Under the pieces are notes generated by a model that saw nothing but the letters and a program-made list of their open reading frames with translations, made no database searches and was not told the origin of the DNA. 64,000 bases of DNA from Ralstonia insidiosa (lineage in GTDB: Bacteria > Pseudomonadota > Gammaproteobacteria > Burkholderiales > Burkholderiaceae): the NCBI RefSeq assembly GCF_008801405.1, contig NZ_VZPV01000002.1, forward strand, positions 248,001 to 312,000, read 5' to 3'. Position 1 is the first letter of the stretch, and each line of letters begins with the position of its first letter. The translations under genes and the position numbers were made by a program. Shown in pieces: positions 40,505 through 49,214 of this stretch.

Positions 40505-41253
40505 TCACCGCTCCAGAGCTTGTAACCGACGCCGCGAACGCCCACCGGAATACCGGTGACGTCCAGATCCTCCAGCTTCTTGCGCAGCTTGCTGATGTGG
40601 CTGTCGACGGTACGCTCGAGCGCATCCCCCTCGGGCAGGCAGGTTGCCAACAGTTCGGCCCGGCTGAACACGCGCCTGGGGGCGCGCGCCAGTTGGGCCA
40701 GCAGCTTGAACTCGGTCAACGTCAGTGCCAGCGCATGGCGCTGTTTGCCCACCTGCACGGTGGCTTCGTGGTGGTCCAGATCGATCTCGAACGGCGCGGC
40801 GCGCAACACGCGCTGCTCCGCCTGACGGGAGCCAGACATGGACCGCCTCAGCACCGCCTGCACACGTGCCACCACTTCCGCCGGGTTGAACGGCTTGACC
40901 ACGTAGTCATCTGCGCCAATGCGCAGGCCGGTGAGCTTGTCGATGTCCTGGTCCAGCGCGGTCAGCATGATGACCGGCGTGTCGCCCCGGTGGCGGATTT
41001 CCGCCAGCACCTGCCAGCCGTCGACGTGGGGCATCTGCACATCCAGCAGCACCAGGTTGGGCTTGAGCGCCAGATGCAACTCCAACGCCTTGCGTCCATC
41101 GGGGGCATGCACGCTGCGCAGGCCGTTGCGCGTCAGGTAGGCGGCAAGAATCTCGGCGATCTCGGGTTCGTCCTCGGCAATGAGGATCAGGGCTTGATGC
41201 CCGGGGGCCGCGCCAGGCGGGGTTGCTTCCGTCGTCGTTGACTTCACGGCCAT
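40501..41253 (-). CDS. OmpR family response regulator (AdeR/BaeR-like)
   Basis: A 250-residue response regulator. The receiver domain has the acidic pair AEDEP (26-30), phospho-Asp D71 (LLDVQMP), Thr and Lys switch residues (TALD, KPF). The C-terminal winged helix includes LTLTEFKLLAQLARAPRRVFSRAELL and ERTVDSHISKLRKKLEDLD. It is first in the operon with the kinase and is divergent from the RND pump genes. The 111-bp intergenic region has an 11-bp direct repeat (ATCTCCAT) that fits a site for this regulator, as in A. baumannii AdeRS-adeABC. Confidence 0.93.
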   Translation of the reverse strand: MAVKSTTTEATPPGAAPGHQALILIAEDEPEIAEILAAYLTRNGLRSVHAPDGRKALELHLALKPNLVLLDVQMPHVDGWQVLAEIRHRGDTPVIMLTALDQDIDKLTGLRIGADDYVVKPFNPAEVVARVQAVLRRSMSGSRQAEQRVLRAAPFEIDLDHHEATVQVGKQRHALALTLTEFKLLAQLARAPRRVFSRAELLATCLPEGDALERTVDSHISKLRKKLEDLDVTGIPVGVRGVGYKLWSGE

Positions 41254-41364
41254 TCAACATCTCCATCGAATCTCCATACTACCGTACGGAAACCCCCATT
41301 CGACGCGCTCAGACTCCGGCCTGTCTTTGCGGGCAGGTGGCTGCCTGCGCCTTATGGAGTCGAT
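41254..41364. promoter_or_regulatory. Divergent promoter of the two-component system and RND pump
   Basis: 111-bp gap. ATCTCCATCGA (41259-41269) is followed directly by ATCTCCATACT (41270-41280), an 8-bp direct repeat with an 11-bp period, and then the palindrome CCGTACGG at 41282-41289. The direct repeat is a good candidate for binding an OmpR-type dimer, and sits next to the response-regulator start. Confidence 0.45.
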
Positions 41365-42522
41365 ATGAAGAACGAACGACGTTGCCGCTATGGGGTGGTG
41401 TGCGCCCTGGCGGTGGCGATTCTCGCTGGGTGTGGGGAGTCTCGACAGCAGGCCGCTGCGCCGGCCATTCTGGTGGCCACGACCACCGTGGCACCCGCTC
41501 CCCTCAAACTGACGGAAGACCTGCCCGGCCGTGTCGCGGCAGTGCGCGTGGCAGAAATCCGGCCGCAGGTGAGCGGCATCGTACAGCGCCGCCAGTTCGA
41601 GCAAGGCACCGAAGTGCGCGCCGGCCAGCCGCTGTTCCAGATCAACCCGGCGCCCTTCAAGGCCGACATGGAGACGGCCGCAGCCGCATTGCAGCGTGCA
41701 GAAGCAGCGCTGACGCGCGCCCGCGTGCAGACCAACCGGCTCCAACCGCTGGTTCAGGCCGATGCGATCAGCCGCCAGGTGTACGACGATGCCGTTGCCC
41801 AACGCGACCAGGCTTCCGCTGACGTGGCGCAGGCACGCGCAGCCCTCGCCCGGCGCCAGCTCGACCTGAAGTTCGCCACGGTGGAGGCACCGATCTCGGG
41901 CCGCATCGACCAGGCGCTCGTGACCGAAGGCGCATTGGTCGGCAGCGGCGACAGCAACCCGATGGCTCGCATCCAGCAAATCGACCAGGTCTATGTGGAC
42001 GTGCGCCAGCCAGCCGCGTCGCTCGAAGCCTTGCGTGACTCGCTCGCGGCCCTGCCAGAAGCCAAGGGCAACGGCCTGCCGGTCGACGTACTGCGTGACG
42101 ATGACACGCGTTACGACGTGCAGGGCCGCATGCTGTTCTCAGGTGTGAACGTTGACCCGGGCACCGGTGACGTGCTGCTGCGCGTGCTGGTCGACAACCC
42201 GAAGCGCCAACTGCTGCCGGGCATGTACGTGCGCGCCCGCATTCCGCGTGCGCACTACGAGAACGCGCTGACCGTGCCGCAGCAGGCAGTCCTGCGCGCA
42301 GGTGGCAAGCCGCAGGTGTGGGTGCTGGACGCTAAGGGGCAGGCACACCTGACAGCCGTTGAGATTGGCGAGCTGGCAAACCGCAGCTACCGCATCAAAT
42401 CGGGCCTGCAGGCTGGGCAGAAGGTTGTCGTGGAAGGCATGGAGCGCCTGGCCGACGGCGCCGCCGTGACCGCGTCCGACTGGAAATCGCCTGACGCGGC
42501 AACCACCGCTTCCGCGCACTGA
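41365..42522 (+). CDS. RND efflux periplasmic adaptor lipoprotein (AdeA/AcrA-like)
   Basis: A 385-residue membrane fusion protein linking the inner-membrane pump to the outer-membrane channel. The lipoprotein signal ends LAGCGES with the modified Cys at 23. The barrel-sandwich and alpha-hairpin parts follow (LPGRVAAVRVAEIRPQVSGIVQRR, GTEVRAGQPLFQINPAPFKADMETAAAALQRAEAALTRARVQ). Then comes the returning hairpin arm and the beta-barrel (VEAPISGRIDQALVTEGALVG, GTGDVLLRVLVDNPKRQLLPGMYVRARI). Length is normal for the family. It is first in a three-gene operon and is divergent from the AdeRS-like system. Substrates are drugs or toxic compounds, not identifiable from sequence. Confidence 0.94.
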   Translation: MKNERRCRYGVVCALAVAILAGCGESRQQAAAPAILVATTTVAPAPLKLTEDLPGRVAAVRVAEIRPQVSGIVQRRQFEQGTEVRAGQPLFQINPAPFKADMETAAAALQRAEAALTRARVQTNRLQPLVQADAISRQVYDDAVAQRDQASADVAQARAALARRQLDLKFATVEAPISGRIDQALVTEGALVGSGDSNPMARIQQIDQVYVDVRQPAASLEALRDSLAALPEAKGNGLPVDVLRDDDTRYDVQGRMLFSGVNVDPGTGDVLLRVLVDNPKRQLLPGMYVRARIPRAHYENALTVPQQAVLRAGGKPQVWVLDAKGQAHLTAVEIGELANRSYRIKSGLQAGQKVVVEGMERLADGAAVTASDWKSPDAATTASAH

Positions 42523-42542
42523 GTTTCGGGGAGCCTCCAGCC

Positions 42543-45500
42543 ATGTCTCAATTCTTTATCCGGCGCCCGATTTTTGCGTGGGTGATCGCGCTGTTCATCA
42601 TCCTGATGGGCGTGATCGCCATCCCGCAACTGCCGGTTGCCCGCTACCCCACGGTGGCGCCGCCAAGCGTCACGATTACCGCCAACTACCCCGGCGCCAC
42701 ACCGCAGGCAATGAACGACAGCGTGCTCAGCCTGATCGAGCGCGAACTGTCTGGCGTGAAGAACCTGCTGTACTTCGAATCCTCATCCGACACGTCCGGC
42801 AGCGCGCAGATCACGGTCACGTTCAAGCCCGGCACGGATCCGGCAATGGCACAGGTCGACGTGCAGAACAAGCTCAAGACCATCGAGCCGCGCCTGCCTG
42901 CCGTGGTGCGGCAGAACGGCGTGATCGTCGAATCCGCAGCATCGGGCTTCCTGATGCTCATTGGTCTTCGCTCCGAGAGCGGCCGTTACGATGAAAGCGA
43001 ACTCGCCGACTACATGTCGCGCAACATCACCGAAGAAGTGCGCCGGATCGAGGGCGTGGGCCGCGTGCAGCAGTTCGGCTCCGAGCGTGCGATGCGCATC
43101 TGGGTCAACCCGCAGAAGCTGATCAACTACGGCCTGTCGATGGGCGACCTGACGGCTGCGATCAGCCAGCAGAACGTGCAGATCGCACCAGGCAGCCTGG
43201 GCGCATCGCCGGCGCTGCCGGGCCAGCGCGTGGCGGTGCCGCTCACGGCGCACGGGCAGCTCACCACGCCGGAAGCCTTCGCGGCGGTCGTGCTGCGCGC
43301 CAACGCAGATGGCTCCAAGGTCGTGCTGGGCGATGTCGCACGCGTCGAGCTGGGCTCGCAGGGCTATGCCTTCGTCAACCGCGAAAACGGCAAGCCGGCC
43401 ACCCTTGCCGGCGTGCAGCTCTCACCCGGCGCCAACGCCGTGAAAACCGCCGAAGCCATCCGCACACGGATGACGGAACTGAGCAAAACGATGCCGGCGG
43501 GCATCAGCTACTCGATCCCGTTCGACACGTCGCCGTTCGTGAAGATCTCGATCGAGAAGGTCATCGCAACGCTGCTCGAAGCCATGGTGCTGGTGTTTGC
43601 GGTGATGTACCTGTTCCTGCAGAACGCTCGCTACACGCTGATCCCGGCCATCGTTGCGCCGGTGGCGATGCTTGGCACGTTCGCGGTCATGTTGATGACG
43701 GGCTTCTCGATCAACGTGCTGACGATGTTCGGCATGGTGCTTGCCATCGGCATCATCGTCGACGACGCCATCGTGGTGGTCGAGAACGTCGAGCGCCTGA
43801 TGGCGGAAGAAGGGCTGTCGCCCAAGGACGCGACGATCAAGGCGATGAAGGAAATTACCGGCGCCATTGTCGGCATCACACTGGTGCTGACCGCCGTGTT
43901 CATCCCCATGGGGCTGGCCAGCGGCTCGGTGGGTGTCATCTACAAGCAGTTCACGTTGTCGATGGCGGTGTCGATTCTGTTCTCGGCGCTGCTCGCACTG
44001 ACGCTCACGCCGGCCCTATGCGCGACGATGCTCAAGCCGGTGGAACCAGGCCATCACGAGAAGCGTGGCTTCTTCGGCTGGTTCAACCGCCGCTTCGCAC
44101 GCCTGACGGACTGGTACGAGACGCGCGTCGGTCGCCTGATCGGCCGCGCGGGCCGCGTGATGCTGGTGTTCGTCGCGATCTCGGGTGCGCTGGTGTTCGG
44201 CTTCAAGGGCTTGCCGTCGTCCTTCCTGCCCGACGAAGACCAGGGCTACTTCATGACGGGTTTCCTGTTGCCCGCTGACGCCACGACCGAGCGCACGCAG
44301 GATGTGGTCAATACGCTGGAAAAACACCTCGCCTCGCGTCCGGCCGTCGAATCCAGCATCTCCGTCATCGGCTACGGCTTCTCCGGCTCGGGCTCCAACG
44401 CCGCCATGAACTGGGCGGTGCTCAAGGACTGGAAGAACCGCGGCGGCTCGTCGACCATAGAAGAAGCGCGGTTGACCCAGCAGGCCATGGCCGGCGTGAC
44501 CGAAGGCACGGTGATGAGCCTGCTGCCGCCGGCCATCGATGAACTGGGCAATAGCTCAGGCTTCACGATGCGCCTGGAAGACCGCGCCAACCAAGGCAGT
44601 GCGGCGCTCAAGGCGGCCGAGACCAAGCTGCTCGAACTCGCAGCGCAGAGCAAGATCGTCACGGGCGTGTACCCGGACAGCCTACCGGCCGGCACGAGCA
44701 TCCGCCTGGAGATCGATCGCGCGAAGGCGCAGGCGCTCGGCGTGTCGTTCACGGCCATCAGCGACACGCTGTCGACCGCGATGGGCTCGACCTACGTGAA
44801 CGACTTCCCGAACGCGGGCCGCATGCAGCAGGTGATCATCCAGGCCGACGCGCCGGCACGCATGCAGATCGACAACGTGATGAAGCTTTACGTGCGCAAT
44901 GCGGGTGGCGGCATGGTGCCGCTGTCTGAAGTGGTGCGCCCGGTGTGGTCGGAAACGCCGTTGCAGATGGTGCGCTTCCAGGGTTACCCGTCTGCGCGCA
45001 TCTCGGGCACCGCTGCGCCCGGTCAGTCGAGCGGCGCCGCCATGGTCGAAATGGAGCGTCTGGCTGCCAAGCTGCCGCCCGGCTTCGCGGTCGAGTGGAC
45101 GGGCCAGTCGCTGCAGGAGCGGCAATCGGCATCGCAGGCGCCACTGCTGATGGCGCTGTCGATGATCGTCGTGTTCCTGGTGCTGGCGGCGCTCTATGAG
45201 AGCTGGTCGATCCCGCTATCGGTGATGCTGGTGGTGCCGCTGGGCCTGATCGGCGCGATCGGTGCGGTGCTGCTGCGCGGGTTGCCGAACGACGTGTTCT
45301 TCAAGGTCGGGATGATCACGGTGATCGGTCTGTCCGCCAAGAACGCGATCCTGATCGTCGAGTTTGCCAAGCAGTTGCGTGAAGAAGGCAAGGGACTCGT
45401 CGAAGCGGCCATTGAAGCGTCGCGCCTGCGGCTGCGCCCGATCCTGATGACCTCACTGGCCTTCGGCCTGGGTGTGGTGCCGCTGATGATCGCCTCGGGC

Positions 45501-45686
45501 GCCAGCGCCGAAACGCAGCACGCCATCGGTACCGGGGTATTCGGCGGCATGGTCACGGCCACCGTGCTGGCCATCTTCTTTGTCCCCGTCTTCTTCGTAT
45601 TCGTGATGGGCCTGCAGGAACGCATCGGGCAGTGGCTGACGCCTCGCCGGAAGCTCGCCCTGCCGAGCCCGGAACAGGAACACTAA
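42543..45686 (+). CDS. RND multidrug efflux permease (AdeB/AcrB-like)
   Basis: A 1047-residue proton-driven inner-membrane pump of the hydrophobe/amphiphile efflux family. It begins MSQFFIRRPIFAWVIALFIIL, as AcrB-type pumps do. The proton-relay acidic pair in TM4 is D407/D408 (GIIVDDAIVVVENVERLM), at the same numbers as AcrB. The two-half architecture with large periplasmic loops and the closing SLAFGLGVVPLMIASGASAE and GTGVFGGMVTATVLAIFFVPVFFV segments is complete. It lies 20 bp after the adaptor gene and 3 bp before the outer-membrane factor gene, so the tripartite pump is one operon. Confidence 0.96.
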   Translation: MSQFFIRRPIFAWVIALFIILMGVIAIPQLPVARYPTVAPPSVTITANYPGATPQAMNDSVLSLIERELSGVKNLLYFESSSDTSGSAQITVTFKPGTDPAMAQVDVQNKLKTIEPRLPAVVRQNGVIVESAASGFLMLIGLRSESGRYDESELADYMSRNITEEVRRIEGVGRVQQFGSERAMRIWVNPQKLINYGLSMGDLTAAISQQNVQIAPGSLGASPALPGQRVAVPLTAHGQLTTPEAFAAVVLRANADGSKVVLGDVARVELGSQGYAFVNRENGKPATLAGVQLSPGANAVKTAEAIRTRMTELSKTMPAGISYSIPFDTSPFVKISIEKVIATLLEAMVLVFAVMYLFLQNARYTLIPAIVAPVAMLGTFAVMLMTGFSINVLTMFGMVLAIGIIVDDAIVVVENVERLMAEEGLSPKDATIKAMKEITGAIVGITLVLTAVFIPMGLASGSVGVIYKQFTLSMAVSILFSALLALTLTPALCATMLKPVEPGHHEKRGFFGWFNRRFARLTDWYETRVGRLIGRAGRVMLVFVAISGALVFGFKGLPSSFLPDEDQGYFMTGFLLPADATTERTQDVVNTLEKHLASRPAVESSISVIGYGFSGSGSNAAMNWAVLKDWKNRGGSSTIEEARLTQQAMAGVTEGTVMSLLPPAIDELGNSSGFTMRLEDRANQGSAALKAAETKLLELAAQSKIVTGVYPDSLPAGTSIRLEIDRAKAQALGVSFTAISDTLSTAMGSTYVNDFPNAGRMQQVIIQADAPARMQIDNVMKLYVRNAGGGMVPLSEVVRPVWSETPLQMVRFQGYPSARISGTAAPGQSSGAAMVEMERLAAKLPPGFAVEWTGQSLQERQSASQAPLLMALSMIVVFLVLAALYESWSIPLSVMLVVPLGLIGAIGAVLLRGLPNDVFFKVGMITVIGLSAKNAILIVEFAKQLREEGKGLVEAAIEASRLRLRPILMTSLAFGLGVVPLMIASGASAETQHAIGTGVFGGMVTATVLAIFFVPVFFVFVMGLQERIGQWLTPRRKLALPSPEQEH

Positions 45687-45689
45687 GTC

Positions 45690-47147
45690 ATGCGATTTTT
45701 GATTCTTCCCCTGGTCCTGGCCCTGTCGGCTTGTTCGTTGGCACCCACGCTCGTCAAGCCGGAGTTGCCGGTGCCGGGCACGTATCCGGTCAACGCCCTT
45801 GCCACAACCGGCGCGCAGGCACACGCTGCCGATCTGGGCTGGCGCGCCATGTTTGGCGACCCGCGCCTGCAGCGCCTGATTGAACTGGCGCTGGCCAACA
45901 ACCGCGACCTGCGCCTGGCCGCCCTCAACGTGGAGGCCACGCAAGCGCAATACGGCATCCAGCGCGCCGCACGGTTGCCGAGCATTGACGCCACCGGCAA
46001 CGCCACGCGGCAGCGCACGGCAGCCAATGCGGACGTCGATCCCGCTGTTCCCGCGCAAACGCAGAAGCAGTTTGGCGTGAACGTGGGCCTGAGCGCGTTC
46101 GAAATCGACCTGTTCGGCCGTGTGCGCTCGCTGTCTGACGCCGCCTTCGCGCGCTACCTGGCGAGCGAGCAAGGGCACCGCGCCGCGCAAATCGCGCTGG
46201 TGGGCGCGGTGGCCGATGCCTACTTTGCGGAACGCCTGGCCGATGAGCAACGCCGGCTGGCCACCCGCACGCTGGCTGATTGGAGCCAGTCGCTCGAACT
46301 GGCACGCCGTCTGAAGGAAGGCCACCAGAACAGCGGCCTGGACGTGGCGCAGGCCGAAGGCCAGGTCGCCAGTGCCGAAGCCGATCTGGATGCCCGCACG
46401 CGCGCGGTTGAGCAAGCCCGCAACGCGCTGCAGCTGTTGGTGGGCACTGAGTTGCCAGCGGACCTCCCCACCCCGCTGCCGCTGGATCAGCAACAGGTAA
46501 TCACGCAGTTGCCGGCGGGGCTGCCGTCCGACCTGCTGCTGCGCCGGCCGGACATCCTGCAGGCGGAGCAGCAACTCGTGGCCGCCAATGCCGACATTGG
46601 CGCGGCACGTGCGGCGTTCTTCCCGCGCTTGTCGCTGACGGCATCGCTGGGCTTTGTCAGCCCCGCCATGCGTGGCCTGTTTGACGGCGACCACCGCGCC
46701 TGGAGCTTTGCGCCACAGGTCACGCTGCCGCTGTTCCAGGGCGGCCGACTGCGCTCTGAACTGCGTCTGGCCGAACTGCGCAAGTCCAGCGCGGTGGCGG
46801 AGTACGAACGTGCCATCCAGGGCGCCTTCCGTGAAGTGGCGGATGGCCTGGCCGGACGTGAAACCTTCGGCCGGCAGATCGCTTCACAGGCCCGGGCAGT
46901 CGCCAGCGCCGAGCGCCGGACCGAGCTGTCCAACCTGCGTTATCGCGCGGGAGTCGACGGGCGGTTGGAGCTGCTGGATTCCCAGCGTCAGTTGTATGCC
47001 GCACGGCAGGCGCTGCTGGACCTGCGCCGCAGCGAGTTCGGCAATGCAGTCGCGCTCTACAAGGCATTGGGCGGTGGTCTGTCAGACACCAACACCACGC
47101 TTGCTGGCGGTGCGGCTCTGAGCGTCCGCCCAGGGACTCCGGAATAG
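45690..47147 (+). CDS. Outer-membrane efflux lipoprotein (NodT/AdeC/OprM-like)
   Basis: A 485-residue outer-membrane channel of the TolC family. The lipobox ends ALSAC with the modified Cys at 15. The protein has the two repeats of the OEP family, each with long helical hairpins (LIELALANNRDLRLAALNVEATQAQYGIQRAARLPSI, and a second near 300 with ILQAEQQLVAANADIGAARAAFFPRLSLTASLGF). The YRAGVDGRLELLDSQRQLYAARQALLDLRRSE ending is typical. With the adaptor and permease it completes the pump. Length is usual and the gene is intact; an old-yellow-enzyme remnant follows within 10 bp of its stop. Confidence 0.94.
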   Translation: MRFLILPLVLALSACSLAPTLVKPELPVPGTYPVNALATTGAQAHAADLGWRAMFGDPRLQRLIELALANNRDLRLAALNVEATQAQYGIQRAARLPSIDATGNATRQRTAANADVDPAVPAQTQKQFGVNVGLSAFEIDLFGRVRSLSDAAFARYLASEQGHRAAQIALVGAVADAYFAERLADEQRRLATRTLADWSQSLELARRLKEGHQNSGLDVAQAEGQVASAEADLDARTRAVEQARNALQLLVGTELPADLPTPLPLDQQQVITQLPAGLPSDLLLRRPDILQAEQQLVAANADIGAARAAFFPRLSLTASLGFVSPAMRGLFDGDHRAWSFAPQVTLPLFQGGRLRSELRLAELRKSSAVAEYERAIQGAFREVADGLAGRETFGRQIASQARAVASAERRTELSNLRYRAGVDGRLELLDSQRQLYAARQALLDLRRSEFGNAVALYKALGGGLSDTNTTLAGGAALSVRPGTPE

Positions 47148-47156
47148 GCTCAGGCT

Positions 47157-47270
47157 GTGCAGGACCTCCAACACGCCGCCCGCCTCGCCATCGAGGCTGG
47201 GGCGGATGGCGTGGAAATCCATGGCGCCAATGCCTACCTGATCCTGCCGTTCTTCACACCGAGCGCCTGA
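47157..47270 (+). pseudogene. Remnant of an old yellow enzyme family gene
   Basis: A 37-codon stretch encodes QDLQHAARLAIEAGADGVEIHGANAYLI, the FMN-barrel segment found in the middle of NemA/old-yellow-enzyme reductases (usually AAxNAIEAGFDGVEIHGANGYLI). It then runs into unrelated residues and a stop. Nothing before or after it matches the rest of a 350-residue enzyme, so only a fragment is left. It sits directly after the outer-membrane efflux gene. Confidence 0.6.
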
Positions 47271-47305
47271 AACGCCACGGGTGGTTCCATGCAGCCCACC
47301 AAAGC

Positions 47306-47351
47306 GCGGCCCCAGCGCGGGCCGCAAGTCATTCTTCCCATGAATGACTTG
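47306..47351. promoter_or_regulatory. Adjacent hairpin and inverted repeat upstream of the phosphatase gene
   Basis: GCGGCCC/GGGCCGC forms a short GC stem at 47306-47325, immediately followed by the perfect inverted repeat CAAGTCATTC-N7-GAATGACTTG (47325-47351). A TTGCCA box at its right edge begins an AT-rich tract that could be the phosphatase promoter, so the repeat may be an operator. It may also act as a terminator for the pump operon, though no T tract follows. Confidence 0.4.
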
Positions 47352-47423
47352 CCATTAAAACAATAAATTTCAAAAATAGATGTCCTGCCGCTAAGCTGGC
47401 TCCCCCAACTCAGCGAGCAGACG

Positions 47424-48098
47424 ATGGCGGAGCTTTATCTCGTACGGCACGGACAGGCATCGTTTGGCGCAGCAAATTACGACCAGCTCTCCGAACGCGG
47501 CGTGCAACAAAGCGTCTGGCTGGGCGAGTACTTCGCACAGCGGCGCATCACCTTCGACCGGGTCATCTGCGGCACGCTGCGCCGGCACGAACAGACCGTC
47601 GATGGCATCCGGCTTGGCATGGGCCACCCCAACCTCAGCTACGAACAGCACGCCGGCCTGAACGAGTACGATTTCCAAGGACTGTTCGCCGCACTTGGCG
47701 ACGACCACCCGGAGTTGACGCGCATGGCTACCGGCTCGATGCGCGACCACTACCGCGCGCTCAAGCAGGTGCTGCAACTCTGGTCCGAAGACAAGATTCG
47801 CGGGCCCGTTTCCGAGACCTGGGCCCAGTTCCAGCAGCGCGTGGCCGATGCGCGCGCCGCCATCCAACGCGGCGGTGGGCAGCGTGTGCTGGCGGTCAGT
47901 TCAGGCGGCCCGATTGCAGTGACTGCACAGCAGGTGCTGGCGGCACCGGCGGCCAGCGCCATCGCGCTGAACCTGCAGGTGCGCAACTGCAGCATCTCGC
48001 AGTACTTCTTCAACGCCGACGCGTTCCAGCTCGCCACCTTCAACGGCATTCCGCATCTGGACCATTCCGAGCGGCATGATTTCCAGACCTACGGCTAG
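47424..48098 (+). CDS. Histidine phosphatase family protein (phosphoglycerate-mutase-like)
   Basis: A 224-residue cytoplasmic phosphatase of the branched histidine superfamily. The phosphohistidine motif LVRHGQASF places the nucleophile at H9. The second Arg/Glu region reads GTLRRHEQTVDGIRLG, and the closing motif VLAVSSGGPIAV has SGG in place of the usual SHG, so the second catalytic His may be shifted or replaced. It lies 37 bp before a kinase-like phosphotransferase gene and an SDR gene, a trio that recurs in proteobacteria, often beside acyl-CoA dehydrogenases. Substrate unknown. Confidence 0.88.
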   Translation: MAELYLVRHGQASFGAANYDQLSERGVQQSVWLGEYFAQRRITFDRVICGTLRRHEQTVDGIRLGMGHPNLSYEQHAGLNEYDFQGLFAALGDDHPELTRMATGSMRDHYRALKQVLQLWSEDKIRGPVSETWAQFQQRVADARAAIQRGGGQRVLAVSSGGPIAVTAQQVLAAPAASAIALNLQVRNCSISQYFFNADAFQLATFNGIPHLDHSERHDFQTYG

Positions 48099-48135
48099 GC
48101 GCCAACCAGCGCTCAACGCGTTTCAGTTTCAACAC

Positions 48136-49170
48136 ATGACGAACGACCCGCAGCAACTCGATATCGCCGCACTGGCGCGGTATCTGCAAGACCACGTTCC
48201 GGGCTTTGAAGGCCCCGTTGTGGCCGAGAAATTTTCTGGCGGCCAATCAAACCCGACCTTTCTCCTGCGCACGCCGAAGACCCGCTACGTGCTGCGCCGG
48301 CAGCCGCCCGGCGAGCTGCTGAAATCCGCCCACGCAGTCGACCGCGAATTCCGCATCCTGACCGCGCTGTCGGGCACTGCGGTGCCGGTGGCGCGCCCGT
48401 ATCACCTGTGCGAAGACCGCACCGTGATCGGCAGCCTGTTCTACGTGATGAGTTTCGAAGACGGGCGCATCTTCTGGAATCCCGCCCTGCCCGAGCTATC
48501 GCAAACGGACCGGACCGCCGCCTACGACGGCATGCTGCGCACGATGGCCGCACTGCACGACATTAACGTGGAAACCGTGGGGCTGGCCGACTACGGTAAG
48601 CCCGGCAACTACTTCGAGCGCCAGATCGGCATCTGGACCAAGCAGTACCGCCTGGCGGAGACGGAACGCATTGAGGCGATGGAGCGGCTCATTGAATGGC
48701 TGCCCTCGGCCTGCCCCGCGGATGACGGCAAGCCTGCCCTCGTGCACGGCGACTTCCGCCTCGACAACATGATGTTCGAGCCGGACAGCACACGCGTGAA
48801 GGCGGTGCTCGACTGGGAGCTGTCGACCCTCGGCAATCCGTTGGCAGACCTGGCGTACTTCTGCATGTGCCTGCGGCTGCCTTCCTCGGGCTCGCACATC
48901 CCAGGGCTCGCAGGCCAGAACCGCAATGCCTTGGGGATTCCGCAAGAAGCGGAGATGGTGGCGCGCTATTGCGAACTGCGCGGCCTGCCGCCCATCGAAA
49001 ACTGGCACTTCTACCTGGCGTTCAGCTTCTTCCGCCTCGCGTCCATTGCACAGGGCGTCAAACGGCGCGCGCTCAACGGCAACGCCTCCAGCACACAAGC
49101 CAGCAAGGCCGGCGACATGACCGGGCCGCTGGCAGAAGCGGCGGTGCGTCTGATCGACACCCAACACTGA
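48136..49170 (+). CDS. Aminoglycoside-phosphotransferase-like (APH family) kinase
   Basis: A 344-residue kinase-fold protein like ACAD10/11-type phosphotransferases. The N-lobe starts with FSGGQSNPTFLLRT (33-46) and the ATP Lys/Arg region RYVLRRQPPGELL. The catalytic loop is LVHGDFRLDNMMF, with H204, D206 and N211. The metal motif is VLDWELSTLGNPLADLA, with D226. In eukaryotes relatives phosphorylate 4-hydroxy fatty acyl-CoA, but the bacterial role is not fixed. No good ribosome-binding site is visible for the chosen ATG; an ATG 20 codons upstream would overlap the phosphatase gene. The SDR gene follows after 44 bp. Confidence 0.85.
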   Translation: MTNDPQQLDIAALARYLQDHVPGFEGPVVAEKFSGGQSNPTFLLRTPKTRYVLRRQPPGELLKSAHAVDREFRILTALSGTAVPVARPYHLCEDRTVIGSLFYVMSFEDGRIFWNPALPELSQTDRTAAYDGMLRTMAALHDINVETVGLADYGKPGNYFERQIGIWTKQYRLAETERIEAMERLIEWLPSACPADDGKPALVHGDFRLDNMMFEPDSTRVKAVLDWELSTLGNPLADLAYFCMCLRLPSSGSHIPGLAGQNRNALGIPQEAEMVARYCELRGLPPIENWHFYLAFSFFRLASIAQGVKRRALNGNASSTQASKAGDMTGPLAEAAVRLIDTQH

Positions 49171-49214
49171 CACCGCCGCGGTCAACAACATTCCAACCAT
49201 TGGAGGAGCACAGC

